64,000 nucleotides of DNA. Origin: Codonopsis lanceolata (taxonomy: Eukaryota > Streptophyta > Magnoliopsida > Asterales > Campanulaceae). Numbering within the stretch: position 1 is the stretch's first letter; each line of letters begins with the position of its first letter. Position numbers and translations under genes: made by a program. The DNA lies in assembly GCA_013146195.2 (NCBI GenBank), contig CM028381.1:99547002-99611001 (forward strand), written 5' to 3'. The notes below the pieces were generated by a model. It did no database searches, had not been told where the DNA came from, and saw only the letters and a list, made by a program, of their open reading frames with translations. Positions 22,594 through 32,240 of the stretch are shown one piece after another.

Positions 22594-24290
22594 TCGCGAC
22601 AGCCCCTGTCCCTATAAGTAATATTGGGATCGGGCAAACTTCTGGAGTAGAGGATCCCATGGAAACAGATGATCCCATACAGGCCCCATCCCCAGCACCT
22701 TCAAGGCACAAGACTAAGCGCCTAGAGCCACAAGATATCGAGATGGATACCCTGCAAGTGCGGGATGAGCCCGATATTCAGCCTGAAGGCGAGCTGGAAG
22801 AAATAATCATCAATCTCGCCTACCCCGAGCAGAAAATCAAAATCGGGAAGGTCATGCCTCCTGAAGCTTGGGAAAGGCTGATCGAGCTGCTAAAAAACAG
22901 TCTGGATGTATTTGCCTGGACTGTCGAGGATATGCAAGGAATTAGCGAGGACATTGCACGTCATGACTTAAATGTTGATCCAACATTCCGACCTATCCAG
23001 CAGCGTCCAAGACAGTACTCTCCGGAGAAAAGTGCAGCCATTCGGGCAGAGATGGAAAGGCTTCTAAAGGCAGATATCATCGAAGAAATACAATACCCGA
23101 CCTGGTTAGCAAACGTAGTGATGGTCAAGAAGGCCAATGACAAGTGGCGGATGTGTGTCGACTTCACGAGTCTCAATAAAGCCTGCCCGAAAGACTGCTA
23201 CCCGCTGCCTCGTATAGATATGCTTGTAGACTCCATAGCTGGTTTCGAAATGCTCAGCTTCTTGGATGCATACTCAGGCTACCACCAGGTCAGGATGAAC
23301 GAAAAAGATAAAGCAAAGACATCCTTCCAGGCAGCGGGAGGCCTTTAATGCTATAAGATGATGCCATTCGGGCTTAAGAACGCAGGGGCAACTTATCAGC
23401 GCATGGTTAACAAGGTCTTCGGTTCACAGCTCGGTAGGAATATGGAGGCATACATAGATGACATGGTCATCAAAACCAAAGGCCGCGACCACACTCTTGA
23501 CCTGGCAGAAACATTTGCTAATCTACGAAAGCATAACATGAAGCTGAATCCGGGCAAGTGCGCTTTTGGGGTTCGAGCAGGAAAATTCCTCGGGTTCATG
23601 GTTAATCAGCGTGGGATAGAGGCAAACCCGGAGAAGATCCAGGCCTTACTCGACATGGAACAACCCTACTGCATCAAACACATACAACGGTTGAACGGTA
23701 GAATCATTGCCCTTGGCCGCTTCATCTCCCGGTCAGCGGAGAAGTGCCTCCCGTTTTTCAAAGTCCTGCGCGGCAACAAAGGGTTCGAATGGAATGCCGA
23801 CTGTACCAAAGCCCTAGAGCAGCTCAGAGAATATCTTGGCAAGCCGCCCCTACTTAGCAGCCCTGTACCCGGTGAGCCTTTGTGTGTGTATCTAGCGGCC
23901 ATAGACCAGGCTGTGGCCGCTGTTTTGGTTAGGGAAGAATTAGACATTCAAAAACCTGTGTACTATGTATCCAAAGCCCTCAGTCCTGTTGAGGGTCGTT
24001 ATTTTAATGCAGAAAAGTTAGCTTATTCGCTTGTTGTAGCTGCCCGAAAATTAAGGGCTTATTTTTCTGCACATGTAATCATAGTATACACAGATGCACC
24101 ATTGCGCAAGATTCTTCACAAGCCTGACTCATAGGGCAGGCTACTCAACTGGGCGATAGATCTCACTGAATTCCACATAGACTATCTGCCTAGGCGAGCA
24201 ATCAAGGCTCAGGCATTGGCCGATTTTTTGGTAGAAACAAGCTTCACTCAGCAAGAAGAGCCTGAAACCCAAGTCCCGGTCACGAGCAAG
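22594..24290 (+). pseudogene. Tat-lineage reverse transcriptase and RNase H
   Basis: An acidic linker (about 22640-22790) leads into reverse transcriptase: IQQRPRQYSPEKSAAIRAE, WRMCVDFTSLNKACPKDCYP, then a TAA at 23346-23348 exactly where the fingers/palm join reads AAGGL-stop-CYKMMPFGLKNAG. The catalytic YIDD is at about 23452-23463 (MEAYIDDMVIKTKGRDH). RNase H follows (VYYVSKALSPVEGRYFNAEK, VIIVYTDAPLRKIL) with a TAG at 24132-24134, then LLNWAIDLTEFHIDYLPRRA and ALADFLVE to about 24240. No integrase is present downstream. Two nonsense codons in otherwise well preserved domains mark a fairly young pseudogene. Confidence 0.88.
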
Positions 24291-24299
24291 GCACGGGCT

Positions 24300-24777
24300 A
24301 CCCTCGCGTGCCAGTCACGAGCACAATCCTTATGAGGCCCACAGGCCTAGCGAGCAAAGTAATGGAAGCATCGAGCAGCGAGCATAGAAACTCCCGTCCA
24401 AACCTGGCCGGGCATAGGCCTTGTCTGTCTGACCAGGGGCCATGCCCGGGATCTATGTTCGCTCAATCCAACACCTATCAAAATAGGCAGGCAGAACCCT
24501 GCCCGCTCAGACCAATATCGAGCAGGAAACGCCAGTAGCTTGTCTTCCAAGACACAGTCAAAGGTTACCATATGTGGGCAGGACACTTGCCTTATCTGTT
24601 CCTGATATCTCGCGGCCAACCGCCTATCACTCCTAGAATCCAGGGATTCTCCCTTTGCTGAATAAGGTAACTAAGGAAACCAAATCCTGGCCGGATTCAA
24701 CCACAAAGGGGCCTATAAATACTCCTCCGCCATTCTGGAATTTTTTGCTGGGTTCTCTCTCCCTCGCTCTTGGACCA
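24300..24777 (+). repeat. Tat-lineage LTR, left part
   Basis: Non-coding, GC-richer than its surroundings, with a TATA-like CCTATAAATACTCC at about 24712-24725 followed by a pyrimidine-rich start region. That is the layout expected of an LTR promoter. The left LTR end was not found. The LTR is interrupted at about 24778 by LINE sequence. Confidence 0.55.
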
Positions 24778-24779
24778 GT

Positions 24780-27396
24780 ACCCTCATAGTTATTATTCCA
24801 AAAACGGACAATCCAACCACTTTTAAAGACTTCCAACCGATAAGTCTTTGTAACTTCTGCAATAAAATCATCTCTAAACTTCTTGCTTCTCGCCTGGCTC
24901 AGTATCTTCCCCAGATTATTTCTCCTAACCAAAGTGACTTTACAAAAGGAAGGATTATTCAAGATAATGTCCTCCTGGCTCAAGATTTGGTCACTTTCTT
25001 GGGGAAAAAGATTAATGGTTCCAACATCATCCTTAAGCTTGATATGGAGAAGGCCTTTGATCGGGTCTCATGGCTTTTCCTTATACAAGTTCTTCGAAAA
25101 TTCGGTTTCCACGAGATATTCATAGATCTTATCTGGCGCCTTATATCAGACAACTGGTTTTCCGTTCTCATAAATGGATCTCCTTCTGGGTTCTTTCATT
25201 CTTCCCGTGGTCTCCGTCAGGGTGACCCGCTCTCTCCCAGCCTTTTTATCCTTGCAGCTGAAGTTTTGAGTAGAAATCTGAATGCTTTGCATACTTTAAT
25301 GGCTCGGGCTCGATTCTCTACTTTAAGTGGCTGTCCGGTCATATCCCACCTCTCCTTTGCTGATGATGTCATTATTTTCTGTAACGGCAATAGTTGGTCC
25401 ATTCGCAAACATTTGGAAGTTCTTCACTCTTATGAGCTCATGTCTGGCCAACTGATAAATAAAAGTAAGAGTCGGGTTTTTGTAGCTCCATCTCTCAATT
25501 CTGCCAGAGCTAATCGAATAGCTGATGCCTTCGGGTTTAGTCTGGGTTCTTTACCCATTACTTATTTGGGTTGCCCTCTTTACTATGGGCGCAAAAGGCG
25601 AAGTCTATTTGATCCCCTTTTTTTCCAAACTTCAATCCAGAGTGGAGTCTTGGCAAGGATCCTTTCTTAATAAAGCAGGGAAAATTACTTTGATCCGTCA
25701 TGTGCTTCAATCTATCACGGCTTATCTTCTGGCTTCGTTAGATCCTCCTAAATCTGTGATAAATATGATTGATCGATTCCTGGAAAATTTCTTTTGGAGT
25801 GACACAGAAGGCTCTCATAGATCCCATTGGGTGGCTTGGAAAACTTGTTGTAATCCAAAATCAACTGGTGGCCTTGGTATTCCCTCTATTTCATCTCTGG
25901 TTCAGGCTTTTTCTATCAAGCTCTGGTGGCGGTTTCGAACCTCAAAAAACATTTGGTCCAACTTCATGAATTCCCGATACTGTTCCTCATTGCATGCTAC
26001 TATTTCTACAACTAAGGGATCACATGTCTGGCGCCGGTTAAAATCTATCCAATCTGTTGTTGAGCCTAATATACATTGGAACATTGGCTTTGGTGATTGC
26101 TCAATATGGTTTGATAAGTGGCTTCCCGGGCAGATTCTCCCTCGTCCTCCTGACTGTGATTTAAATACTGTCAAAGAATTATTTGATTCTTCCGGCCTCC
26201 ACTTTAATTCTTTGGCTTTCTCAATTTTGTCGGATGATATAAGATCAGTTATCCTCGCTCAAGGTACTTCCCTCTCGTCCCAGCCTGATCTTCCCAGTTG
26301 GACTATTAATTCCTCGGGTAAATTCTCGCTTTCTTCGGCTCTCTCTATTATTTCTCCAAGTGCTCCAGTTTTCCCCTATTCCAAATTTATATGGCACAAA
26401 CTCCTGCCTACCCACATCGGGGTTTTCCATTGGCGTTTGTTGTTAAAACGACTCCCCATAGACGAAGCTCTGATTCACAAAGGTTTCCACCTAGCTTCCA
26501 AATGTGTCTGTTGTTCTCATCCTGCCATTGAAACCTTTAGCCACCTCTTCATTCAAGGTCAATTAGCTTCATCGATATGGTTGGTATTCAACATCTCTCA
26601 TAATCTTTCCATCACGGGCAGTACTGTTTTGCATAGATGTATGGCGGGTTGGAGTTCAAGGTTGACTGCTCATAAATTACTTCCCTCACTCATTCTTTGG
26701 CATATATGGAAATGTCGAAATGCCATTATTTTTGATAAAAGTGGTTCATCTTCAGCCTCAATTATTCAAGCCATCTCTCAGGATTTATCTCTAATTATGG
26801 GGGGAGGAAATTACTTTGCTTTGCCAACAAGCCCAGGCTCTCATTCTTCCTTTGCCATCTGAAGACAAATCAGGATTCAAGCTGTTTCTTGGACCAAGCC
26901 GCCAGCTCCCTTTCTCAAGCTGAATTCGGATGGTGCCAGTCGGGGAAATCCTGGCCTTAGTGGAGGAGGAGGTATCATCCGTGACTCTGAGGGTAATATT
27001 ATCTATGCCTACGCTTCCTATTATGGTAATGCTTCGAACACTACAGCTGAGTTCAAGGCTCTTTTTCAAGGTGTTTTATGGCTTCATTCTCGTGGCTTTC
27101 GCAATGCTATAGTTGAGATGGACTCCATGGTTTTATTAAATTGCCTCACTAAAGGGTATAATCCTCCTTGGTTCCTTCTCTATTTTATCCGCCGTATTCT
27201 AGCCATGCAAAGGGACTCTTTATTTACATTTCGACACTGTTATAGAGAAGCTAACTCAGTTGCTGACGGTCTGGCCAACTTTGCTATCGATTCGCGTTTG
27301 GACTTTGAGTTTTCCTCTCTAGTAGATTTGCCGACTCTTTCTAGAGGGAATTATATATTGGACAAACATGGCACATCCCACGTTCGAATTTCTTAA
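24780..27396 (+). pseudogene. LINE ORF2: reverse transcriptase, zf-RVT and RNase H
   Basis: The frame enters at IIPKTDNPTTFKDFQPIS (24795). Reverse transcriptase motifs are intact: LDMEKAFDRVSW (about 25040), GLRQGDPLSP (about 25210), and the catalytic FADDVIIF at 25356-25379. A frameshift in a T run at about 25617-25624 moves the protein to the next frame, which is open to 26862 and includes a zf-RVT region with IWHKLLPTHIGVFHWRLL and CVCC (26390-26515). RNase H (RVT_3 type) follows at about 26890-27396: LNSDGASRGNPG, NTTAEFKAL, EMDSMVLL, ANSVADGLANFA, ending in TAA. The endonuclease domain is missing. It would nick-prime and copy LINE RNA; dead because of truncation and frameshift. Confidence 0.88.
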
Positions 27397-27560
27397 TTCT
27401 TTTCTTTTATTGTATTCTTCGTTTTCGAGGTCAGGCTCCTTTGTCCCCCCAATTATAAGGGTAAGGTTGGTTGTCCCCCTCAAGTTTGTTATTTATTTCT
27501 TAATTAATAAAATCTCGCAGGGTGCCGCCCCTGTTTCCTAAAAAAAAAAAAAAAAAAAAG
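27397..27560 (+). other. LINE 3' UTR and poly(A) tail
   Basis: Contains CAGGCTCCTTTGTCCCCCC and AAGGGTAAGGTTGGTTGTCC, both also present in the minus-strand LINE tail at 29980-30100, followed by AATAAAATC and the A run. Confidence 0.8.
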
Positions 27561-27773
27561 GTACACGCATACACTCACCTTCTTTCTTGAGCCTTGGCAT
27601 TCTGTCATACTTGCACTCGATACTTACTCTCACGCCAGAGGGGTTTCGCGAGGCCCTGCCTTGCACTTCCACTCAGGTTTTCTCTGTTCTCAACCAGGTT
27701 CAAGGAAGCATATTCAAGCCCAGATATCCTACCCAAAGCATAGACGACCCAAGCTGAAGATTTTGCCACATCA
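27561..27773 (+). repeat. Tat-lineage LTR, right part
   Basis: Resumes after the LINE poly(A) with GGTACACGCATACACTC and ends near GCCACATCA at 27773, a plausible CA terminus, after which the base composition falls to AT-rich DNA that is repeated elsewhere (50140-50570). Confidence 0.5.
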
Positions 27774-28180
27774 ATTTGAAACTAAAAAATAATATGATAT
27801 TACTTTCTTAAATAATATGATTTTACTCAGTAAAGACATTATAGAAGTAAATGAAAAAATGTTACTAAATAATAGATTTGTTAGTGATTATCAAGATATT
27901 AAGCCAAAAATATGTAACGTCTTTAACTATTACCCATAAATAAGATAAGAGAAGTAGGTTAAGAAAATGTGTCTGTCAATAAGATGAAGAAAATGAAGAA
28001 CCAATTGATGAATCTGTGTGTTTTGTTACAAAAGAAAGCAAAAATCTACAGTTTACGTCTTTGAATTTTCAGACTACTACAAGCAACCTTAAAAACTATC
28101 ATACTGGTCCTAACTTATAAATATTACAAACAAACCACTGTTAGTAATCACAAATAACTAGGTTTAAAACCCATATGATA
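27774..28180 (-). repeat. Dispersed AT-rich repeat, copy A
   Basis: The reverse complement matches 50140-50570 across its full length, with about 75-80 percent apparent identity by eye. A short piece also matches 50888-50962. On this strand it contains the frame EEPIDESVCFVTKES near 28000-28045; related frames are present in the other two copies. It starts exactly at the end of the Tat LTR, so it was probably cut by that insertion. Confidence 0.65.
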
Positions 28181-28562
28181 GAAAATGCACGAAAGGTATA
28201 CTAAAAAAAATTAAAAATTACGAAATGAAAATTATTAATTTTTTTATATTTTACAAAAACACAAGTTGAACATAATCGACGATACATTAGAAATATCAAG
28301 AAAATCAATGACAAAGGATCAAAGGCGCAATAGAAATGACACTTCAAGGAATAATTCATAACACCTAGAATTTATCAGAGGTAAATTGATTATTCAAATA
28401 TTATTTCTTAAAATAAAATCTATTTTACTTTGATGCAACACTATCACAAACAAAAAAGATGATTTTCTTTTGCATACTAAATTTATTTGATATAAAGAAT
28501 AATAAGCAATGTATTTATTTGACTCAATCTTAATATACAAAAATTTAATATTAAATGTGCAG

Positions 28563-28916
28563 AATAAATATTGTTGTGTGAAAGGAATAATTGATAGAGT
28601 AGAGAATAAGCCAATTATATGGTACGACGCATGTAAGAAATGTGCAACTTCCATTATGAAGAATGGAGGAACCCCAAAGTGCAACAAGTGTGATGAAGAA
28701 GACATTGAAATTGTGCAAAGGTAACAACCAAATTATTCCTCCAAACATTTTAATAATAATTTTTACAATGTTATTAACAAAAAATGTTCCATTATTACCA
28801 GATATAGAGTCATATTAAACGTGGTGGAAGGTGACCAAAGTGCAATTATAAGACTTTTGAAGAGGCCGCAACCATATTTGTGGGATGCTCATTCCAAGAA
28901 TATATATCATCGATAA
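28563..28916 (+). pseudogene. RPA1-like OB-fold/zinc domain fragment
   Basis: Two exons: 28563-28720 and 28802-28916, joined across a GT-AG intron (28721-28801) that preserves the frame. The product reads NKYCCVKGIIDRVENKPI, WYDACKKC, then PKCNKC, RYRVILNVVEG. The C-X2-C pair, the W-Y before it and the RY-hydrophobic strand after it fit the C-terminal DNA-binding domain of replication protein A large subunit, a domain also carried by plant Helitrons. An upstream acceptor (GTGCAG at 28557-28562) implies a lost or unrecognised 5' exon. A TAA at 28914-28916 ends it early. Context with the Helitron-type end at 29836-29856 favours a Helitron cargo gene. Confidence 0.7.
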
Positions 28917-29049
28917 AGGAGGTAAAAATGTACAATTTAATAAATAATCTAAATTTAATTCATAGACTAAATTATCTACGACTAATACAGGGAGAACATG
29001 CTTCTAAATATTATCGGAGATTGAGCACACAGGTTTCAACGGAAGTCTG

Positions 29050-29613
29050 ATTCTTTATCACTCTAAACCATAAGACAAGAGTTGACGACGGAAGACTCAT
29101 AGCCGTAGCGGAAGCAATTGAAAAGATCAACCGTATAGAAAAGAGGAGCACCAATAATGCAAAACCAAAATCAACCAAGCGTGGACTACCAAAGAATTTA
29201 ACACAAAGAGGAAAAAATACAACAAAGAAGAAGGACACTAAACAAGTTTGCGAGGTGGAGATTTCAAGCGACATAAAAGCAATTGAAAAGATCAGCCATA
29301 TAGAAGAGAGGAGCACCAACAATGCAAAACCAAAAGCAACCAAGCGCGGACTACCAAAAAAATTAACACAAGACGGAAAAGCAACGACACATAATGAAGG
29401 GAATGGAAAAAAGACAAAAATTAACTCAATAGAAAAGGGAGAGGGAAAAAAAATACAACAAAGGAGGAGGAGTCCAAAGAAGTTTGTGAGGCGGAGATTT
29501 CAAGTGATGATGAAGAAATCCTCACAATGTGGAAGAAAAAACAATCAAAAATTCAACGAAACAACAAAAATACAAACTTTTTAGTAGGCATTAAAATCAA
29601 AAAAGAAAAGAAC
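29050..29613 (+). pseudogene. Lysine-rich ORF with 165-bp internal duplication
   Basis: Read from about 29070, the frame encodes a highly basic segment (IEKINRIEKRSTNNAKPKST, KRGLPKNLT) that is repeated once 165 bp later (IEKISHIEERSTNNAKPKAT, KRGLPKKLT), the period being an exact multiple of three. A further partial repeat (KEVCEAEISSDDEEI) lies near 29470-29520 but in another frame, so an indel in the A-rich stretch near 29445 is likely. It would end at TAA about 29613. It may be the tail of the RPA-like gene upstream; no family recognised. Confidence 0.5.
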
Positions 29614-29835
29614 TAATATGAACAGGTTTTTTTATTTAAAATGTTTACTTATTCAGGATTTGAATAACTATTCATAGCTTGCATTCACATACATTTCATC
29701 ATTGGACATTTTTCTTTAATTTAATATGTTTACTTTATCTGAATTTAAATATCTGTAATTAACCTCTCTTACCCTTAACTTAATGAAAAAAACAATCAAT
29801 GCAATAGACTTGTGTTTTAACAAAACAACACTTGC

Positions 29836-29856
29836 AAGGCACGTGCCTTTTACTAG
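29836..29856 (+). other. Helitron-type 3' terminus (palindrome + CTAG)
   Basis: A perfect 14-base palindrome AAGGCACGTGCCTT (29836-29849) is followed by TTA and CTAG (29853-29856), then T. Helitrons end in a short hairpin followed by CTRR and insert 5' of a T, which is what is seen. Confidence 0.65.
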
Positions 29857-30144
29857 TATATGATAAGTCAAGATAATATTATCTTTGATCATGTAAGAAG
29901 ATCTAATAGAAATTTTAGCTTGATCACTAGTGGAGCATGCCCAAAATATCTTTGACATGTGTAATTTTTTTTTTTTATTAGAATGCTAGATTTTTATAAA
30001 AGGGAAAGAAAGGAAAACAAGCTAAAGGGGGACAACCAACCTTACCCTTAAAAAAGGGGGGACAAAGGAGCCTTACCTTGGAGAAATAGAAAAACTGACA
30101 AAAAATAAAATAGACCTGGATAAAACTAAGAAAAAAATCTAATA

Positions 30145-30530
30145 ATTACGATAACGACTCTTCGTACGACGCTTCGACCTTCTGAGGCTTGGGGTTTCTA
30201 GATCAAGAGCTTCAAAGTGGGCGAGGTCATTATCATAATTTTCCTCTTCATCTTCAAATGTTTGAAGAACAACAAATTTGTTGGGGGAGAAATATTCAAA
30301 GGAGTTTCGTGAGATACATCTTCCTCAAAAAGACCACTTAAATCCGGCATAACATTTGTCACACAATCAATTGGGACTTCAACATCACAGCCTAGGTTTT
30401 TCGCAGGGATGGATAGGTTTTTGCCGGTTAAGCGATGGATTAAAAGGGGGGAATTTGGACTCAAGCCGCAAGACGGAGATCTATGACCCATACATATGTA
30501 ATATAAGGATACCAAAAGATGGACTACAAC
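30145..30530 (-). pseudogene. LINE ORF1 C-terminal region
   Basis: On the minus strand a frame with SPNSPLLIHRLTGKNLSIP, DVEVPIDCVTNVMPDLSGLF and EEDVSHETPLNISPPT shifts near 30260 into an acidic stretch (FEDEEENYDND) and ends SLRRSKRRTKSRYRNY-stop at about 30145. A basic RRSKR tail before the stop suits a nucleic-acid-binding ORF1 terminus. Recognised mainly by position before the LINE 3' UTR. Confidence 0.5.
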
Positions 30531-30539
30531 ATACAAAAC

Positions 30540-31560
30540 CCCAAGTTGGATAAAAAGATTAATCAATTAAAGTCCAAAAGAGCAGCGAGCACGTGAATCT
30601 AGGGGAAGTTGTAAGTAGCTTGGGGCTGTGTTATCATCATTTAACACTTAGCACATAGTCATAAGCGTAAAGTAAATCATACAAGTTATGCATGTAGCTC
30701 TGGCTTTTAGTGTATACAAGAGGATGATAGATGCGGTTAGCGATTGATGTTGGAAGTCGATCTAGCAAGCGAATGATGCAAGGTGGACTCAGCGCCCACG
30801 AGAGTTGATAAGCATAGGAAGAAGCGATTTTTGGCCGATGGAGCAACACTTGTATCAGTAGGGTTGGTTTCTTGGGCAAGAGGATTGGTTTCTTGAGCAT
30901 CAACTAAGGCCGGATCTTGATGAATAGGCAGCACTACTTTGATAAGCCGATAAACACAAGCTTTATCAAAATCATACATTTAAAATTTCAAATGAAGAAA
31001 GTAACATGAAAACTACCACCGGTGAAGTCCAAAAAGAACAACGGAAAACTCAAGAGCAAATCTAACGATCGAAGGAAGAAGATCCTCACATTCGAGGAAA
31101 GGGAAGGAAGAAGATGGAGCCTTTATCACTTGGTAGAGATTAGGAAGTTAACAAGCGATGTTAGATGTTAGGACTAAGAATGTTATCATGTTGGTTGCAA
31201 GTCTCACCTAGGTTGAGGAACCGAAGCCGAGGCGGGCGCCTCATATCACTCTTTGATCTAAACTTGCTCGGCGGTTTTCAAAACAAGTCAAACACACAGA
31301 CAACTCAGGAACAAGATGAACAAGGCGCGAACCACGCGGCGAATGGGCGCCATTCCAAAGAGACTGGATTTTACAAAGGAACTCAACGTTCGTGCGTCGA
31401 AAAAGAATCAAATACAAACTGCTTATTAGAATTAGAAGGATTCTAAGGCGTTTATATATTAAGTAAACAAGGTTATGGACAAGGAATGGCTTATGCACAA
31501 GCGAGCATAAGTTGTGATTAAATGGTCCTTTTAGCGATAGACGGTCGGGATTGTTTGGCT
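30540..31560 (-). repeat. Diverged Tekay-related LTR fragment inside LINE ORF1
   Basis: Patches resemble the Tekay LTR on the same strand: CTATGTGCTAAGTG near 30655, CTCTTTTGGACTTT near 30575, a GGCGGGCGCCTCA dyad at about 31230, AAGGCGCGAACCACGCG at about 31322-31338 and TTTATATATTAAGTAA near 31450. Order matches the LTR. Ends are not defined. Confidence 0.45.
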
Positions 31561-31595
31561 GGAAGCACCTTGGCGTGATTGAGATGGATGAATAA

Positions 31596-32237
31596 CTAAA
31601 GTTTGCAAGGGCTCTCACTGCCATCGTGGCCTTGACGATAACAAGCAAGGAACAAGATTGGCCGGGAGTTTCTCTTCAATAGCCCGGCGGCTTGGGCGCA
31701 GAAACTTGCCGAGGGCGCAATGCGAGAACGATATTGGGGAGTTTCCAAAGCTAAAACTTCGAGGGGCGCAATCGATCCACCTGGGATGGTCTTTGTGAGA
31801 TCGACCTCGATACAAACCCTAGCCACGCTCGGCCTAGTGAGGTTAGCCGTAGGAGAATCGATGATCAACGGAGTGCCTATCATGTTAGCAATAGAAAATA
31901 AAATATGCTTATTGAACAGAAAAATGGGGAGATTAGGGAAAGAAAACCACACGGGAACAATGGGGCTTTCCACGTCTGGACGGAATGAAGGAGTCCACTT
32001 AAAGACCCGCATAGAGAAGGAGCCGACGGACCACTGATCTTTGATCCATAGGCGTTGAAAGTCAGCCTCGTGTTGCGTTTGGATCAGCACATGTTTCTTG
32101 TCTAGATGGCCAATGGTCACTGCCGCCTTAAGGCCAAAGGTCTGGAATTCTTTCCGCATCAGTTCCATAGAGGGGCGGCCATGAGAGAATTTGCCAACAA
32201 GGGTTAGTTTAATTTGAGTGATATTAATGCCCTTCAA
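31596..32237 (-). pseudogene. LINE ORF1, DUF4283-type N-terminal domain
   Basis: One 213-residue frame. LTLVGKFSHGRPSMELMRKE, HVLIQTQHEADFQRLW and MRVFKWTPSFRPDVESPIVP, then VWFSFPNLPIFLFNKHIL, match the DUF4283 domain found in plant LINE ORF1 proteins and in related host proteins. TRPSVARVCIEVDLTK leads to the site of a CCHC knuckle, which is broken by indels (SFCAQA survives near 31700). ORF1 binds LINE RNA. The start is probably upstream of the M at 32237. Confidence 0.78.
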
Positions 32238-32240
32238 ATA

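Larger units (their letters stand above)
24778..27560 (+). mobile_element. L1-type LINE, 5'-truncated, with poly(A)
   Basis: ORF2 from within the reverse transcriptase through a C-terminal RNase H, a short 3' UTR and a 19-base A run (27541-27559). The 5' half of the element is absent, as is common after incomplete target-primed reverse transcription. It sits inside the Tat LTR. GTAC occurs at both flanks, but no convincing longer target duplication is visible. Confidence 0.88.
22594..27773 (+). mobile_element. Tat-lineage Ty3/gypsy element, internally deleted and nested
   Basis: Tat-type pol sequence (22594-24290) is followed, without integrase, by LTR-like sequence that is itself split by a LINE (24778-27560) and resumes at 27561-27773. 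The left part is cut off by the Athila LTR. The order of events is therefore Tat insertion, then LINE and Athila insertions into it; the deletion of the integrase region can be placed only between about 24240 and 24560. Confidence 0.75.
28563..29856 (+). mobile_element. Probable Helitron, 5' end not found
   Basis: The RPA-like coding sequence is followed 0.9 kb later by a Helitron-type 3' end. No Rep/helicase sequence and no convincing 5' TC terminus were found, so this may be a non-autonomous or 5'-truncated copy. The start given is simply the first recognised exon. Confidence 0.55.
29967..32240 (-). mobile_element. L1-type LINE, minus strand, ORF1 without ORF2
   Basis: On the minus strand: ORF1 N-terminal region (32237-31596), an inserted LTR-like stretch, ORF1 C-terminal region (30530-30145), a 3' UTR related to that of the + strand LINE, and a poly(A) seen as a T run at 29967-29979. 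There is no reverse transcriptase between ORF1 and the 3' UTR. Confidence 0.7.

Noticed and set aside
24765..27575. Target-site duplication for the + strand LINE
   Set aside because: Only GTAC is shared by the two flanks, too short to distinguish from chance.
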